A DNA stretch of 64,000 bases from an uncultured Erythrobacter sp. (GCF_947502395.1 NZ_CANMZM010000001.1:62001-126000); one strand, 5' to 3'; shown: positions 34,419-43,490, counted from the first letter of the stretch. Made by a program: numbers and translations. Notes: generated by a model not told the origin, from the sequence alone.

Positions 34419-34787
34419 ATGGAGAAAGAAATGATAGAGTTGCGAGGTTACATGGCTCTTCCTACCCAGGTGATAGATAAGGAAGACCACTTGGTTTTTG
34501 ACCGCAAGGCCATGGCAACTTTGTTCGACCGTGTTGAACAAGTGACGGACGGACGAGTAGATTTCAGCAATCAATACAAACACCACGAAGTAAGGGTCTA
34601 TTTCCTCGCAGATTTCCGAAAACGCGGTAATGAACCGATCGAGGCAGTGAAAGAATTACAAAGCCTCTTGTCTCCAATGGAAGAACAATTCTTCGGTCAA
34701 GCGAAAGTCGACATCTTTGCCCATAATCTCGACACGGATGAGCGTATCGTGTTCAAGTTGGGCGATCCAGAGCGTGAAATGTCTTAA
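34419..34787 (+). CDS. Hypothetical protein
   Basis: A 122-residue soluble protein (MEKEMIELRGYMALPTQVID at the start). The middle part, VRVYFLADFRKRGNEPIEA, and the end, VDIFAHNLDTDERIVFKLG, suggest a mixed alpha/beta fold. No family is recognised. It lies 17 bases after pgi on the same strand, so it may be co-transcribed. The start could also be the ATG at 34431. Confidence 0.55.
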   Translation: MEKEMIELRGYMALPTQVIDKEDHLVFDRKAMATLFDRVEQVTDGRVDFSNQYKHHEVRVYFLADFRKRGNEPIEAVKELQSLLSPMEEQFFGQAKVDIFAHNLDTDERIVFKLGDPEREMS

Positions 34788-34800
34788 GCCTTCCAGTCCC

Positions 34801-34828
34801 CGTTCATCCTGAGCCTGTCGAAGGACGC
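34801..34828. repeat. Left family A repeat of the GIY-YIG module
   Basis: Starts CGTTCATCCTGAGCC and ends GAAGGACGC. It lies 13 bases after the stop of the hypothetical gene at 34419 and 8 bases beyond the GIY-YIG stop. Confidence 0.85.
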
Positions 34829-34836
34829 ACGCCAGC

Positions 34837-35124
34837 CTATCCGCATTGCCGATTTCGAGCTAAGCGTTTGATTTCTTCCCAATCTCCTTGGATGAGCGCT
34901 TCCTTCTTGGCTCGGCTCCAACCCTTGATCCGTCTCTCGCTGAACAATGCCTCTTCGCGGGTCGGGAATTCTTCGCACCAAACGAATTCAACCGGTAGCC
35001 TTTCGGCCGTGTAGCCGGGGATCGTTCCCACTTTGTGCGCGGCTATCCGTGTCTCGAGATTGTCTGTGTGCCCAGTGTAATAGCTGCCATCGTTGCAGCG
35101 AAGGATGTATGCGTGGAAGGGCAT
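34837..35124 (-). CDS. GIY-YIG nuclease family protein
   Basis: A 95-residue single-domain protein of the UvrC-endonuclease superfamily. The GIY-YIG-like pair appears as AYILRCNDGSYYTGHT, with the conserved Arg in LETRIAAH and the metal-binding Glu in PTREEALFSERRIKGW. Small stand-alone members are widespread and mostly uncharacterised. Inverted family A repeats lie on both sides. It is intact. Confidence 0.88.
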   Translation of the reverse strand: MPFHAYILRCNDGSYYTGHTDNLETRIAAHKVGTIPGYTAERLPVEFVWCEEFPTREEALFSERRIKGWSRAKKEALIQGDWEEIKRLARNRQCG

Positions 35125-35146
35125 TTTTAGTTGTTAACATGAGTGC

Positions 35147-35174
35147 GCGTCCTTCGACAGGCTCAGGACGAACG
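35147..35174. repeat. Right family A repeat of the GIY-YIG module
   Basis: Reverse complement of 34801-34828 with one mismatch; ends CTCAGGACGAACG. The 245 bases from here to the helicase start hold no gene that I can support. Confidence 0.85.
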
Positions 35175-35419
35175 AGAGTTGGGGGTTGAGGCAAAAAGGC
35201 GAATTGCTTTGACTTCCGCCCCCAAAACCCCCATCTGCGCTCCCAACATGAAACGCGCACCTTAGGCAGCGTGAAGTGGCGGCTCTCATTTGAACCCGCC
35301 CCGGCCAAGCGTTTCACTACAAACCCCAACAGCTTCCCTATTCACGCGGGCGGTTCCTTGAACCCGCGCTTCGCACCGCTCACTTTCGCGCGTGCGCATC
35401 GCACATTTTGCGAGTCATA

Positions 35420-36856
35420 ATGACATCTTTTGATAATCTCGGGCTGTCACAGCCCATTCTTCAAGCTCTTGACCTTAAGGGCTATTCCACTCCTACACCA
35501 ATCCAGGAACAGGCTATTCCGCCTGTTCTTGAAGGGCGCGATCTCCTCGGTATTGCGCAGACCGGCACCGGTAAGACCGCCGCCTTTATGCTGCCTGGCA
35601 TCGACCGCCTTAGGGAAAGCGACAATCGCATTCCGTTCAAATCGTGCCGCATGCTAGTGCTTGCACCAACGCGCGAGCTGGTTCAGCAGATCGCGGTTTC
35701 CGCCAAGGATTACGGCGCGCTTGCCGGCCTTAAAGTGCAGAGCGTTGTGGGCGGCACATCGGTCAATAAAGACCGCAACAAGCTCCACCGTGGCACTGAT
35801 ATTCTGGTGGCGACACCCGGGCGCTTGCTCGACCTGATCGACCAGAAGGCGTTCAACCTCGGCAGCGTTGAAGTGCTTGTCCTCGACGAAGCCGATCAAA
35901 TGCTCGACCTTGGCTTTATCCATGCGCTCCGACGCATCAACGAGCTGGTGCCCAAAGAGCGTCAGACGCTGTTCTTCTCGGCCACCATGCCCAAGGCGAT
36001 CAAAGAGCTGGTGCGCAATTATTGCAACAATCCGGTACAGGTCTCCGTCACGCCCGAAAGCACGACCGCTGAGCGGATCGAGCAATACATCTTTATGGTG
36101 CAAAAGGATGAGAAGCAGTCGCTGCTCGACCTGATCCTGTCAGGCCGTCACAAGGTGCCGGGCGATTTTGAGCGTATCCTGATCTTCACCCGCACCAAGC
36201 ACGGCGCGGACCGGGTTGTAAAGAAACTGCGCCAAAGGGGCATTGAGAGCAACGCCATTCACGGCAACAAATCTCAGCCCCAGCGTCAGCGCGCGCTGGA
36301 TGAGTTTCGCCGGGGTAAGACCAACATCCTGATCGCGACCGATGTGGCTGCGCGCGGGATTGATATTCCGGGTGTTAGTCACGTCATCAATTACGAACTT
36401 CCGAATGTGCCAGAGCAATATGTGCATCGTATCGGGCGTACAGCGCGCGCGGGCAAAGACGGCATTGCAATCGCCTTTTGCGGTGAGGATGAACGCGCCT
36501 ATCTCAAAGATATTCGGAAAGTGACGAAGGCGGAGCTTGATCGGCTCGATCTGCCGGAAAACTTCCGCGCTGTGGTTGAAGGCGAGGGGCCGACTAAGCC
36601 CGCACCCCGCGGCGCGACGCGGGTGTCCAAGAAGAAGGTCAAACCAAAGCCAGCGGGAAAAAGTGCGGGCGACGGTGCGGCTAAGTCCAGAAAACCCAAG
36701 CCCAAGCATCAGGCGCGCAAGGGCAAACCATCGGGTCGCCCCGGTGTTGAAGGCCGTCCGCACGGCAAACCAGGCGGTCAGCGCCCCGGCAGCAATCGCA
36801 GGCGGCGCGGCAAGGGGCAGGGCGGTGGCGGTCGTCCCCGATCGGCGAATGGCTAA
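35420..36856 (+). CDS. DEAD-box ATP-dependent RNA helicase (RhlE-like)
   Basis: Unwinds RNA duplexes in ribosome assembly or RNA decay. The 478 residues have all motifs: Q motif region TPTPIQEQAIP, I AQTGTGKT, Ia PTRELVQQ, II VLDEADQMLD, III SATMP, V ATDVAARGID and VI HRIGRTARAG. The C-terminal tail of about 100 residues is Lys/Arg/Gly/Pro-rich (KPKPAGK, RRRRGKGQGGGGRP) and probably binds RNA. ATG at 35420 gives the family N-terminus. Confidence 0.93.
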   Translation: MTSFDNLGLSQPILQALDLKGYSTPTPIQEQAIPPVLEGRDLLGIAQTGTGKTAAFMLPGIDRLRESDNRIPFKSCRMLVLAPTRELVQQIAVSAKDYGALAGLKVQSVVGGTSVNKDRNKLHRGTDILVATPGRLLDLIDQKAFNLGSVEVLVLDEADQMLDLGFIHALRRINELVPKERQTLFFSATMPKAIKELVRNYCNNPVQVSVTPESTTAERIEQYIFMVQKDEKQSLLDLILSGRHKVPGDFERILIFTRTKHGADRVVKKLRQRGIESNAIHGNKSQPQRQRALDEFRRGKTNILIATDVAARGIDIPGVSHVINYELPNVPEQYVHRIGRTARAGKDGIAIAFCGEDERAYLKDIRKVTKAELDRLDLPENFRAVVEGEGPTKPAPRGATRVSKKKVKPKPAGKSAGDGAAKSRKPKPKHQARKGKPSGRPGVEGRPHGKPGGQRPGSNRRRRGKGQGGGGRPRSANG

Positions 36857-36901
36857 CCCACCTGCCAAACACCCGACTTTTCTTTGAAAAACCGCGTGTT
36901 C

Positions 36902-36916
36902 TTAAAGCGAAATTAA
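36902..36916. promoter_or_regulatory. TTAA-N7-TTAA box (CtrA-like)
   Basis: TTAA at 36902-36905 and 36913-36916 separated by seven bases, the half-site spacing of the cell-cycle regulator CtrA (the final C of the consensus is G here). It is 64 bases upstream of the SIR2-like gene. Confidence 0.45.
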
Positions 36917-36920
36917 GCAT

Positions 36921-36970
36921 AAGGCCCCTAACTGACGCCTCATATCGGACGCACACCAGTTAGGGGCCTT
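36921..36970 (+). promoter_or_regulatory. 14-bp perfect hairpin in front of the SIR2-like gene
   Basis: AAGGCCCCTAACTG (36921-36934) pairs perfectly with 36957-36970 around 22 bases. The right arm includes AGGGG, the only candidate ribosome binding site, 13 bases before the ATG at 36980. It could hide that site, act as an operator, or end the helicase transcript; only three T residues follow. Confidence 0.6.
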
Positions 36971-36979
36971 TGCAAGCGC

Positions 36980-38008
36980 ATGATCCGCACCGACACAACA
37001 TTGATTATCGGCGCCGGAGCCAATCGCGAAATTGAGATGCCCGATGGGCCTGAGCTCCTCAACAAAATCGCATCGGGTTTTGAGTTTGAACGGCTTAACT
37101 CCGAGGTCAAATCGCGCGATCTCGTGAGCTTGGCGCAGTTGTTCGAACGGGTCGCGCCAGAGCTTGGCATGACATACGATCAACTCGTCGCAGGGGCCAT
37201 GGCAATCCGCGATGCGACTTTGGTCAGCACCAATATCGATGCGATCCTCGAGCAGTATGGTCACGATCCGGCGGTTCAGGCGGCGGGCAAGCTCGCGATT
37301 GTCTATTATACACTTCAGGCGGAATCGAAGTCGACTCTCGCTGTCGAACCGCGCTCTGCTGACGAACTTCCATTGCGTGGGACAGAGAATTGGCTGTTCC
37401 AGCTTGGACAGCTGATCGTCAAAGGCGTCCCGCGCGCCAAAGCCGAAGAGTGTTTTGAGAAGCTTTCGATCGTGTGCTTCAACTATGACCGTGCGATCGA
37501 GCATTACCTCCCCTGGGTGGTTCAGCGCGCCTTTGGGATGACCATTGAGGAGGCGCAGGAACTGGTCGCGGGGCGGCTTCGGATCGTGCATCCCTATGGC
37601 GTTGCGGGGCGGTTACCATGGCAGGGGGATGAGGAAAACGGCGCAACTTGGGGCGATACGGAAGCGCAGAATATGGTCGCTTTATCCAAGCGCATCTTCA
37701 CTGCCAGCCAGCGTGAAAAGTCCCGCCAATTCCGCTCTTACCTGCGTGCTGAAATGTCCCGCGGCAAGCGCCTCGGCTTCCTCGGTTTTGGCTTCGACCC
37801 GATGAATGTTGCCATGCTCTTTGACGAGCTTGAACATGACAATCCCGATATGCTCATCACGTTAATGAACATTGGCGAGGTCGAACAGAAAGCCATCCTG
37901 CGCCTGATCCATCGCCTGACAGGTATCACCGATGACGGACTGATCACGCTTGAAAACATGAAGGCGTTCGAAATCCTGCGAGACTATGCGCGGTTCCTCG
38001 AAAGCTAA
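36980..38008 (+). CDS. SIR2-like domain protein
   Basis: A 342-residue protein. IIGAGANREIEMPDG at residues 9-23 matches the NAD-binding GAGxS start of SIR2 folds, IVCFNYDRAIEHYL near 165-180 matches the FNYD block with its catalytic-type Asn, and IVHPYG near 205 is where SIR2 proteins carry the catalytic His. The C-terminal half has FLGFGFDPMNVAML. SIR2-like proteins of this broad type include NAD-consuming defence effectors; whether this one cuts NAD is unknown. It stands alone behind a strong hairpin and a CtrA-like box. Confidence 0.68.
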   Translation: MIRTDTTLIIGAGANREIEMPDGPELLNKIASGFEFERLNSEVKSRDLVSLAQLFERVAPELGMTYDQLVAGAMAIRDATLVSTNIDAILEQYGHDPAVQAAGKLAIVYYTLQAESKSTLAVEPRSADELPLRGTENWLFQLGQLIVKGVPRAKAEECFEKLSIVCFNYDRAIEHYLPWVVQRAFGMTIEEAQELVAGRLRIVHPYGVAGRLPWQGDEENGATWGDTEAQNMVALSKRIFTASQREKSRQFRSYLRAEMSRGKRLGFLGFGFDPMNVAMLFDELEHDNPDMLITLMNIGEVEQKAILRLIHRLTGITDDGLITLENMKAFEILRDYARFLES

Positions 38009-38070
38009 AGCTTGGCAATTGTCTAGCTGACCTCCATATCGCAGCCGAACCCCAGGAGGAGCGCTTCCGC

Positions 38071-39426
38071 ATGGATGACACGGCTTACGATTTTGACCTC
38101 TTCACAATTGGCATCGGCTCTGGTGGTGTGCGCGCAAGCCGGGTTGCGGCAGCGCATGGTGCACGAGTAGCTGCGGCAGAAGAATATCGGGTCGGCGGCA
38201 CCTGCGTGATCCGGGGCTGTGTGCCTAAGAAGATGCTGGTCTACGGCGCGCACTTTGCCGAAGATCTTGAAGATGCCAAGCAGTTCGGCTGGGACATCGA
38301 GGGCAAGAGCTTTGACTGGGTGCGGCTTCGCGACATTGTTCAGCGCGATGTGACGCGGCTGGAAGGTCTCTATGGGGAAACCCTGTCGAACCATAATGTG
38401 ACGGTTTTTGAAGAGCGCGCTGAGATTACTGGCGATCATGAGATCACACTTGCGAGCGGCAAGGTGATCACCGCGAAGTACATCTTGATCGCGACCGGTG
38501 CGAAGCCGCACATGCCTGAATTTGAAGGTAATGAGCATTGCATCACTTCCAACGAGGCTTTTCACTTAGAGGAAGTGCCAAAACGCGTCTTGATCGCTGG
38601 AGGTGGCTATATTGCCAATGAGTTTGCCGGCATCTTCAATGAATTCGGCAGCAAGGTCACAATCGCGAACCGATCCGATGTGATCCTGCGCGCCTATGAT
38701 CCAGCTTTGCGGGATCGCCTCCTGCAGATCAGCCTCACCAAAGGCATCGAATTCTGCTTCAACGTCGAGTTTGAGTATGTCCGCAAACAAGAAGACGGCA
38801 CATTATTGGTCAAAATGACCAACCATGAAGAGCGGGTCTATGATCAAGTAATGATCGCGACCGGCCGCGTTCCCAATATCGACGGATTGGGGCTCGAAAA
38901 TGTCGGCATCGAACTCGGCCGAAAGGGCGAGATCAAGGTCGATGCATACTCAAAAACCAATATCGATTATATCTACGCGGTCGGCGATGTGACCGACCGG
39001 GTACAACTGACACCAGTTGCTATTCGCGAGGGCCAAGCCTTTGCCGACAGTGTGTTTGGTCCCGACAAACCCTATGCTGTCGATCACTCCTGCATTCCCA
39101 GTGCGGTGTTCAGCCACCCTCCGATTGCATCGGTCGGCATGACCGAAGGCGAGGCGCGTAACAGCCTTGGCAATGTGCGCGTCTTCCAGTCGGACTTCCG
39201 CCCGATGAAGAACGTCGTTGCGGGGCGCAGCGAGCGTGGGCTTTACAAAATGATCGTTGATGCAGCGAACGACAAGATCGTCGGCGTGCATATGATCGGG
39301 CCAGAAAGCCCGGAAATCATGCAAGCAGCGGCTGTTGCGGTGAAGGCTGGACTCACCAAAGCCGATTTTGATGCGACCACGGCGATCCACCCAACGATGG
39401 CTGAGGAATTGGTGCTGCTTAGATAG
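38071..39426 (+). CDS. gor: Glutathione-disulfide reductase
   Basis: NADPH- and FAD-dependent reduction of oxidised glutathione. The 451 residues carry GIGSGGVRASRVAA, the redox disulfide CVIRGC (Cys45, Cys50), NADPH-binding GGGYIANEFAG with Arg-containing ANRSDVILR, the FAD motif IYAVGDVTD, and the C-terminal HPTMAEE with the catalytic His and Glu. It partners with the GST and possible glutathione-using MAPEG genes in the window. Its end overlaps the converging oxidoreductase by eight bases. Confidence 0.95.
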   Translation: MDDTAYDFDLFTIGIGSGGVRASRVAAAHGARVAAAEEYRVGGTCVIRGCVPKKMLVYGAHFAEDLEDAKQFGWDIEGKSFDWVRLRDIVQRDVTRLEGLYGETLSNHNVTVFEERAEITGDHEITLASGKVITAKYILIATGAKPHMPEFEGNEHCITSNEAFHLEEVPKRVLIAGGGYIANEFAGIFNEFGSKVTIANRSDVILRAYDPALRDRLLQISLTKGIEFCFNVEFEYVRKQEDGTLLVKMTNHEERVYDQVMIATGRVPNIDGLGLENVGIELGRKGEIKVDAYSKTNIDYIYAVGDVTDRVQLTPVAIREGQAFADSVFGPDKPYAVDHSCIPSAVFSHPPIASVGMTEGEARNSLGNVRVFQSDFRPMKNVVAGRSERGLYKMIVDAANDKIVGVHMIGPESPEIMQAAAVAVKAGLTKADFDATTAIHPTMAEELVLLR

Positions 39427-40573
39427 CGCTGACAAACCGATCCGGTGCGAACAGCGCGGGGCTCAGACCCCGCTCTGCAAACCGCTGCGGGCAGTTTTGA
39501 TGTAGTGCAAGCGCCTCGCCAATTTCGGCAAGGGCAGAAGAGGTTTGGAAACCGTACCCGCCTTGGCCAGCGAACCAGAAGAAACCGGGCGCGTCTGGCG
39601 CAAAGCCCACCACTGGTAACTCGTCGGGAGCAAAGCTCCTGAGGCCTGCCCATGAGTGGGCAATCCGCGCGATTTTCAGCTCCGTTGCCGCTTCAATCCG
39701 GTGGGCGATTTTCGCGATATCGATCTCTTCGGGTGCAGCATCGCAAGGCTCACTTTTGCCCTCATCCTGTGGTGATGCGAGCAATTGCGAGGAGCCCTCA
39801 GGTAAGAGATAGAAGCCTTCGCCAAGCGTCTTCACGAATGGCCAATTTGCCGTGGCCAAGTCGCTTGGTGTTTCGAACGCAATCACCGTGCGACGGCGCG
39901 GATCGATCCCAATAGGCTTGGCACCAGCCATGCGCGCTATCTCGTCGGCCCATGCACCGGCAGCGTTGACCAAAAGTGGGGAAGTATAAGGCCCGGCGCT
40001 CGTCTCGACCTGCCAGTGCCCACCAAGGCGACGGATTGCTTGTACCCGTGCACTGCAGATCACCTCACCGCCACGTTCGCGTAGATCGCGAAAGTGCCCT
40101 TGGAGCATTGCATCTGTATCAAGCTTTAAGGCCCTATGGTCGAGTAGGGCGCCATGGACATGATCGGAACCGATCTTGAGCGCAGGCACCAAGCTCTGCA
40201 CTGCATCACCTAGAAGCAGCTCACAATCGCAGCCAAAGTCGTGGTGCACCTGCCTCAATGCATCCAGCGCTTCCAACTGATCCGTTCGCGCTATGTGCAA
40301 GGCGGGGTGAGGGCGCGCATAGCGAGCTCTGTCATCTGGTGGATCGGCCGCAAGCTCTTCAATGCTCATTGCGGTCAAAGTGCGCACAATCCGCTCGCCA
40401 AGCCCAAAATGCGCAAAGGCCACACTGCGGCCTGATGCATGATATCCCGGTGCGCTCTCCGCCTCCAGCACGACCACGTTAGCCTCGCTCGCAAGCCTAG
40501 CGCCAAGCGAAAGGCCTGCTATGCCAGCCCCGATCACAAGAACATCTGCAGTCGTGATTTCAACGCCTCCCAT
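39419..40573 (-). CDS. FAD-dependent oxidoreductase, DAO family
   Basis: A 384-residue protein of the D-amino-acid/glycine oxidase type. The dinucleotide-binding start is DVLVIGAGIAGLSLGARLA, with the FAD-binding Glu in VVLEAES; later ASGRSVAFAHFG and the C-terminal WFAGQGGYGFQTSSALAE are family blocks. Substrate is probably an amino acid or N-methyl amine, not identifiable from sequence. Its start is 62 bases from the divergent SDR gene. Confidence 0.85.
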   Translation of the reverse strand: MGGVEITTADVLVIGAGIAGLSLGARLASEANVVVLEAESAPGYHASGRSVAFAHFGLGERIVRTLTAMSIEELAADPPDDRARYARPHPALHIARTDQLEALDALRQVHHDFGCDCELLLGDAVQSLVPALKIGSDHVHGALLDHRALKLDTDAMLQGHFRDLRERGGEVICSARVQAIRRLGGHWQVETSAGPYTSPLLVNAAGAWADEIARMAGAKPIGIDPRRRTVIAFETPSDLATANWPFVKTLGEGFYLLPEGSSQLLASPQDEGKSEPCDAAPEEIDIAKIAHRIEAATELKIARIAHSWAGLRSFAPDELPVVGFAPDAPGFFWFAGQGGYGFQTSSALAEIGEALALHQNCPQRFAERGLSPALFAPDRFVSAI

Positions 40574-40634
40574 TGCTGCGCTCTCCCCAAGAGGCTACGC
40601 CATAGCGCAAAGGAACGTAAAAGAGGGTCTAATC

Positions 40635-41660
40635 ATGGCAAAAACTGTACTAGTAACCGGCGGCACCGGATACATCGCTGGCGAACTCATCCGGCAGTTA
40701 CTCGCCCGAGACTGGACCGTGCATACAACAGTGCGCAACAAAGGCAAAAGCGAGGAGATGCTGCGCAAACGTCTTGGCAATCCGCCGCAAGATAAGGTCA
40801 AAGTCTTTGAGGCAGAGCTCATGTCGGATGATGGCTGGGCCGAGGCGGTTGCCGGCTGCACCCATGTTGCCCACGTCGCCTCACCCATCGCCGCCTCGAC
40901 ACCCAAAGACGAGAACGAGATGATCGTGCCCGCACGCGAGGGCACATTGCGCGCCTTGCGCTTTGCCAAAGAAGCGGGTGTTGAACGCTTTGTCCAAACC
41001 AGCTCAATGGCCGCCGTTGCATATGGCCGCAGTGAAAAGAACTACACCGTGTCCGAGGCCGACTGGACCAATATCGACCACCCCGATGCCTATCCCTACG
41101 TCAAATCCAAAACTATCGCCGAGCGTGCTGCGCGCGACTGGATCGACGCAGAGGGCGGCGATATGGAGTTTGTCTCGGTCAATCCATCCATGGTGCTGGG
41201 CCCGGTCGATGACCCCGACTTCTCGCCATCCGTTGAAATAGTGCGACAACTCCTCGCAGGCGATGTGCCTATGGCGCCTGACCTTGGCTTTGCGATTGTC
41301 GACACACGCGACACGGCTGCGCTCCACGTCAAATGTCTTGAGGAACCGGGGCTTGGCGGGGAACGTTTCCTGGCAGCGGGCAAGTTCTACAAATTCATCG
41401 ATGTCGCAAAAATGTTGAAAGAGGGTCTTCCTCCCGAGCAAACCAAAAAGGTGCCAACACGGGTCATGCCAAACTTCCTTGTGAGCATCCTCAGCCTGTT
41501 CAACGCAGGCATCCGCTCGATCAAAAGCGAGCTCGGCAAAAGCCGTCACGGCGACGTGAGCCATTCAAAAGAGCGGCTCGATTGGGAAACGCGCCCAGTT
41601 GAGGAAAGCGTGATCGACTGCGCCAAGAGCCTTATCGAACATGGGGTTGTGAAAGTCTGA
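40635..41660 (+). CDS. NAD(P)-dependent reductase, extended SDR (dihydroflavonol-reductase-like)
   Basis: A 341-residue extended short-chain dehydrogenase. NAD(P) is bound at VTGGTGYIAGELIRQLL; the catalytic Ser is in VQTSSMAAVAYG and the Tyr-Lys pair in YPYVKSKTIAER. Bacterial members of this type reduce aldehydes or ketones; calling it a flavonoid enzyme would overreach. ATG at 40635 follows AGAGGG at suitable spacing; longer frames are open but lack support. It stands just upstream of pccB on the same strand. Confidence 0.88.
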   Translation: MAKTVLVTGGTGYIAGELIRQLLARDWTVHTTVRNKGKSEEMLRKRLGNPPQDKVKVFEAELMSDDGWAEAVAGCTHVAHVASPIAASTPKDENEMIVPAREGTLRALRFAKEAGVERFVQTSSMAAVAYGRSEKNYTVSEADWTNIDHPDAYPYVKSKTIAERAARDWIDAEGGDMEFVSVNPSMVLGPVDDPDFSPSVEIVRQLLAGDVPMAPDLGFAIVDTRDTAALHVKCLEEPGLGGERFLAAGKFYKFIDVAKMLKEGLPPEQTKKVPTRVMPNFLVSILSLFNAGIRSIKSELGKSRHGDVSHSKERLDWETRPVEESVIDCAKSLIEHGVVKV

Positions 41661-41723
41661 AGCGTTGACGCGTCTTCTTTGCTCCGGCAACGAGCGGCCA
41701 AACATTCGAACAGGGACCACTTA

Positions 41724-43256
41724 ATGTCTGCCAATATCGCTGAAATGGAACGTCGCCGCGAAGCCGCCAAAATGGGCGGCGGGCAAAAGCGCATCGATGC
41801 ACAGCACGCCAAGGGCAAGCTGACCGCGCGTGAACGCTTGGACGTGCTTTTGGACGAAGGCTCGTTCGAAGAGGTCGACACCTATGTCGAGCACGACTGC
41901 GTCGATTTTGGCATGGAAAGCCAGAAGATCCCCGGCGACGGCGTAGTCACAGGCTCGGGTACGATCAACGGCCGACTAGTCTATGTTTTTAGCCAAGACT
42001 TCACCGTCTTCGGCGGCTCGTTGTCAAAGCGCCACGCCGAGAAAATCTGCAAGGTGATGGACACCGCGATGAAAGTGGGCGCGCCCGTAATCGGCCTTAA
42101 CGACAGCGGCGGCGCACGTATTCAGGAAGGCGTCGCATCGCTTGGCGGCTATGCGGATGTGTTCCAGAAAAACATTCTCGCTTCCGGCGTGATCCCTCAG
42201 ATTAGCCTTATCATGGGGCCATGCGCAGGCGGCGCAGTCTACTCGCCCGCCATGACCGACTTCATCTTTATGGTGAAGGACAGCTCCTACATGTTCGTGA
42301 CCGGCCCTGAGGTGGTGAAGACCGTCACCAATGAAGAAGTGACACAGGAAGAGCTGGGCGGGGCGATCACCCACACGACCAAGACTTCCGTTGCCGATAT
42401 CGCGTTTGAAAACGATGTTGAAACGCTGCTCGCCACACGCGAGTTCTTCAACTACCTGCCGCTGTCCAACCGCGAGGAAGCGCCAGAGCTTCCCACCAAT
42501 GACCCATGGGACCGGTTGGAGCCATCGCTGGACACAATCATCCCCGACAATGCGAACCAGCCTTATGACATGCATGAGGTGATCACAAAGACGCTGGATG
42601 AGGGTGAGTTCTTCGAAATTCAGCCCGCGCATGCAGCGAACATCATCTGCGGCTTTGGCCGGGTTGAAGGGCGCACAGTGGGCGTCGTCGCGAACCAGCC
42701 TATGGTGCTTGCCGGCGTGCTTGACATTGCATCGTCCAAGAAGGCCGCGCGCTTTGTGCGTTTCTGCGATGCGTTCGATATTCCGATTGTGACCTTCGTC
42801 GATGTCCCCGGCTTCCTGCCCGGCACGGCCCAAGAAATGGGCGGTATCATCAAACACGGTGCAAAGCTGCTCTTCGCATACGGCGAGGCGACTGTGCCCA
42901 AGATCACGATCATTACCCGCAAAGCCTATGGCGGCGCGTATGATGTGATGGCGTCAAAGCACCTTCGCGGAGACCTAAACTACGCCTGGCCCACCGCAGA
43001 GATTGCTGTGATGGGAGCCAAAGGCGCGGTGGAGATCATCTTCCGCCAAGACCGCGGCGATGCCGAGAAAATCGCGGAGAAAACCAAGGAATACGAAGAC
43101 CGCTTCGCCAATCCGTTTGTGGCGGCGAGCCGTGGCTATATCGACGAGGTGATCCACCCGCACTCGACGCGCCGGCGGGTTGCGCTGGGGCTAAGGAAGC
43201 TGCGGACGAAGCAGTTGGAGAACCCTTGGAAGAAACACGACAATATTCCGTTGTGA
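41724..43256 (+). CDS. pccB: Propionyl-CoA carboxylase, beta (carboxyltransferase) subunit
   Basis: Carboxyltransferase half of propionyl-CoA carboxylase, making methylmalonyl-CoA. The 510 residues have the N-terminal [17 protein letters not shown], the acyl-CoA-binding [16 protein letters not shown] and the C-terminal [20 protein letters not shown] and [15 protein letters not shown] blocks. The biotin-bearing partner PccA is encoded at 49315. It is the first gene of the propionate cluster; CAGGGA lies upstream of the ATG. The last stretch, from HPHSTRRR, is the usual family end. Confidence 0.94.
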   Translation: MSANIAEMERRREAAKMGGGQKRIDAQHAKGKLTARERLDVLLDEGSFEEVDTYVEHDCVDFGMESQKIPGDGVVTGSGTINGRLVYVFSQDFTVFGGSLSKRHAEKICKVMDTAMKVGAPVIGLNDSGGARIQEGVASLGGYADVFQKNILASGVIPQISLIMGPCAGGAVYSPAMTDFIFMVKDSSYMFVTGPEVVKTVTNEEVTQEELGGAITHTTKTSVADIAFENDVETLLATREFFNYLPLSNREEAPELPTNDPWDRLEPSLDTIIPDNANQPYDMHEVITKTLDEGEFFEIQPAHAANIICGFGRVEGRTVGVVANQPMVLAGVLDIASSKKAARFVRFCDAFDIPIVTFVDVPGFLPGTAQEMGGIIKHGAKLLFAYGEATVPKITIITRKAYGGAYDVMASKHLRGDLNYAWPTAEIAVMGAKGAVEIIFRQDRGDAEKIAEKTKEYEDRFANPFVAASRGYIDEVIHPHSTRRRVALGLRKLRTKQLENPWKKHDNIPL

Positions 43257-43262
43257 GCCCTG

Positions 43263-43361
43263 ATGACAGCTAAGGAACTGATTATTCGAGTATCTTTTTG
43301 GACCGCAGTAGGGACGCTGATCTTAACTGCATTCGTTCTGTCTAGTCCAAGAACACCATAG
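43263..43361 (+). CDS. Possible 32-residue single-helix membrane peptide
   Basis: Six bases after the pccB stop a short frame reads MTAKELIIRVSFWTAVGTLI and continues hydrophobic before ending SSPRTP, a likely single membrane helix. No ribosome binding site is clear, so it may be chance; it could be a translationally coupled micropeptide. Confidence 0.3.
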   Translation: MTAKELIIRVSFWTAVGTLILTAFVLSSPRTP

Positions 43362-43380
43362 CACGCAGCTAGCATTTCCG

Positions 43381-43472
43381 CGTCACCCTGAACTTGTTTC
43401 AGGGTCCATCTATCGTTTGGCGGAGCTGGGTCTTGGTTGCGCAATGGATGCTGAAACAAGTTCAGCATGACG
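43381..43472. repeat. Inverted pair of REP-like repeats (family B)
   Basis: Arms at 43381-43407 and 43446-43472 are near reverse complements (27 bases each), and each is itself palindromic: CCTGAACTTGTTTCAGG on the left, GCTGAAACAAGTTCAGC on the right. The pair lies between pccB and the small membrane protein, whose start is 19 bases further on. Confidence 0.85.
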
Positions 43473-43490
43473 AATGGGTTGGAAAACGTG

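Larger units (their letters stand above)
34801..35174. mobile_element. Repeat-bracketed GIY-YIG module
   Basis: Two family A repeats face each other at 34801-34828 and 35147-35174 (27 of 28 bases match as reverse complements) with a single GIY-YIG gene between them. The arms share the core CCTGAGCCTGTCGAAGG. The unit is 374 bases and, like the GxxExxY unit, consists of repeats and one small nuclease-type gene. Mobility is inferred from structure only. Confidence 0.5.
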
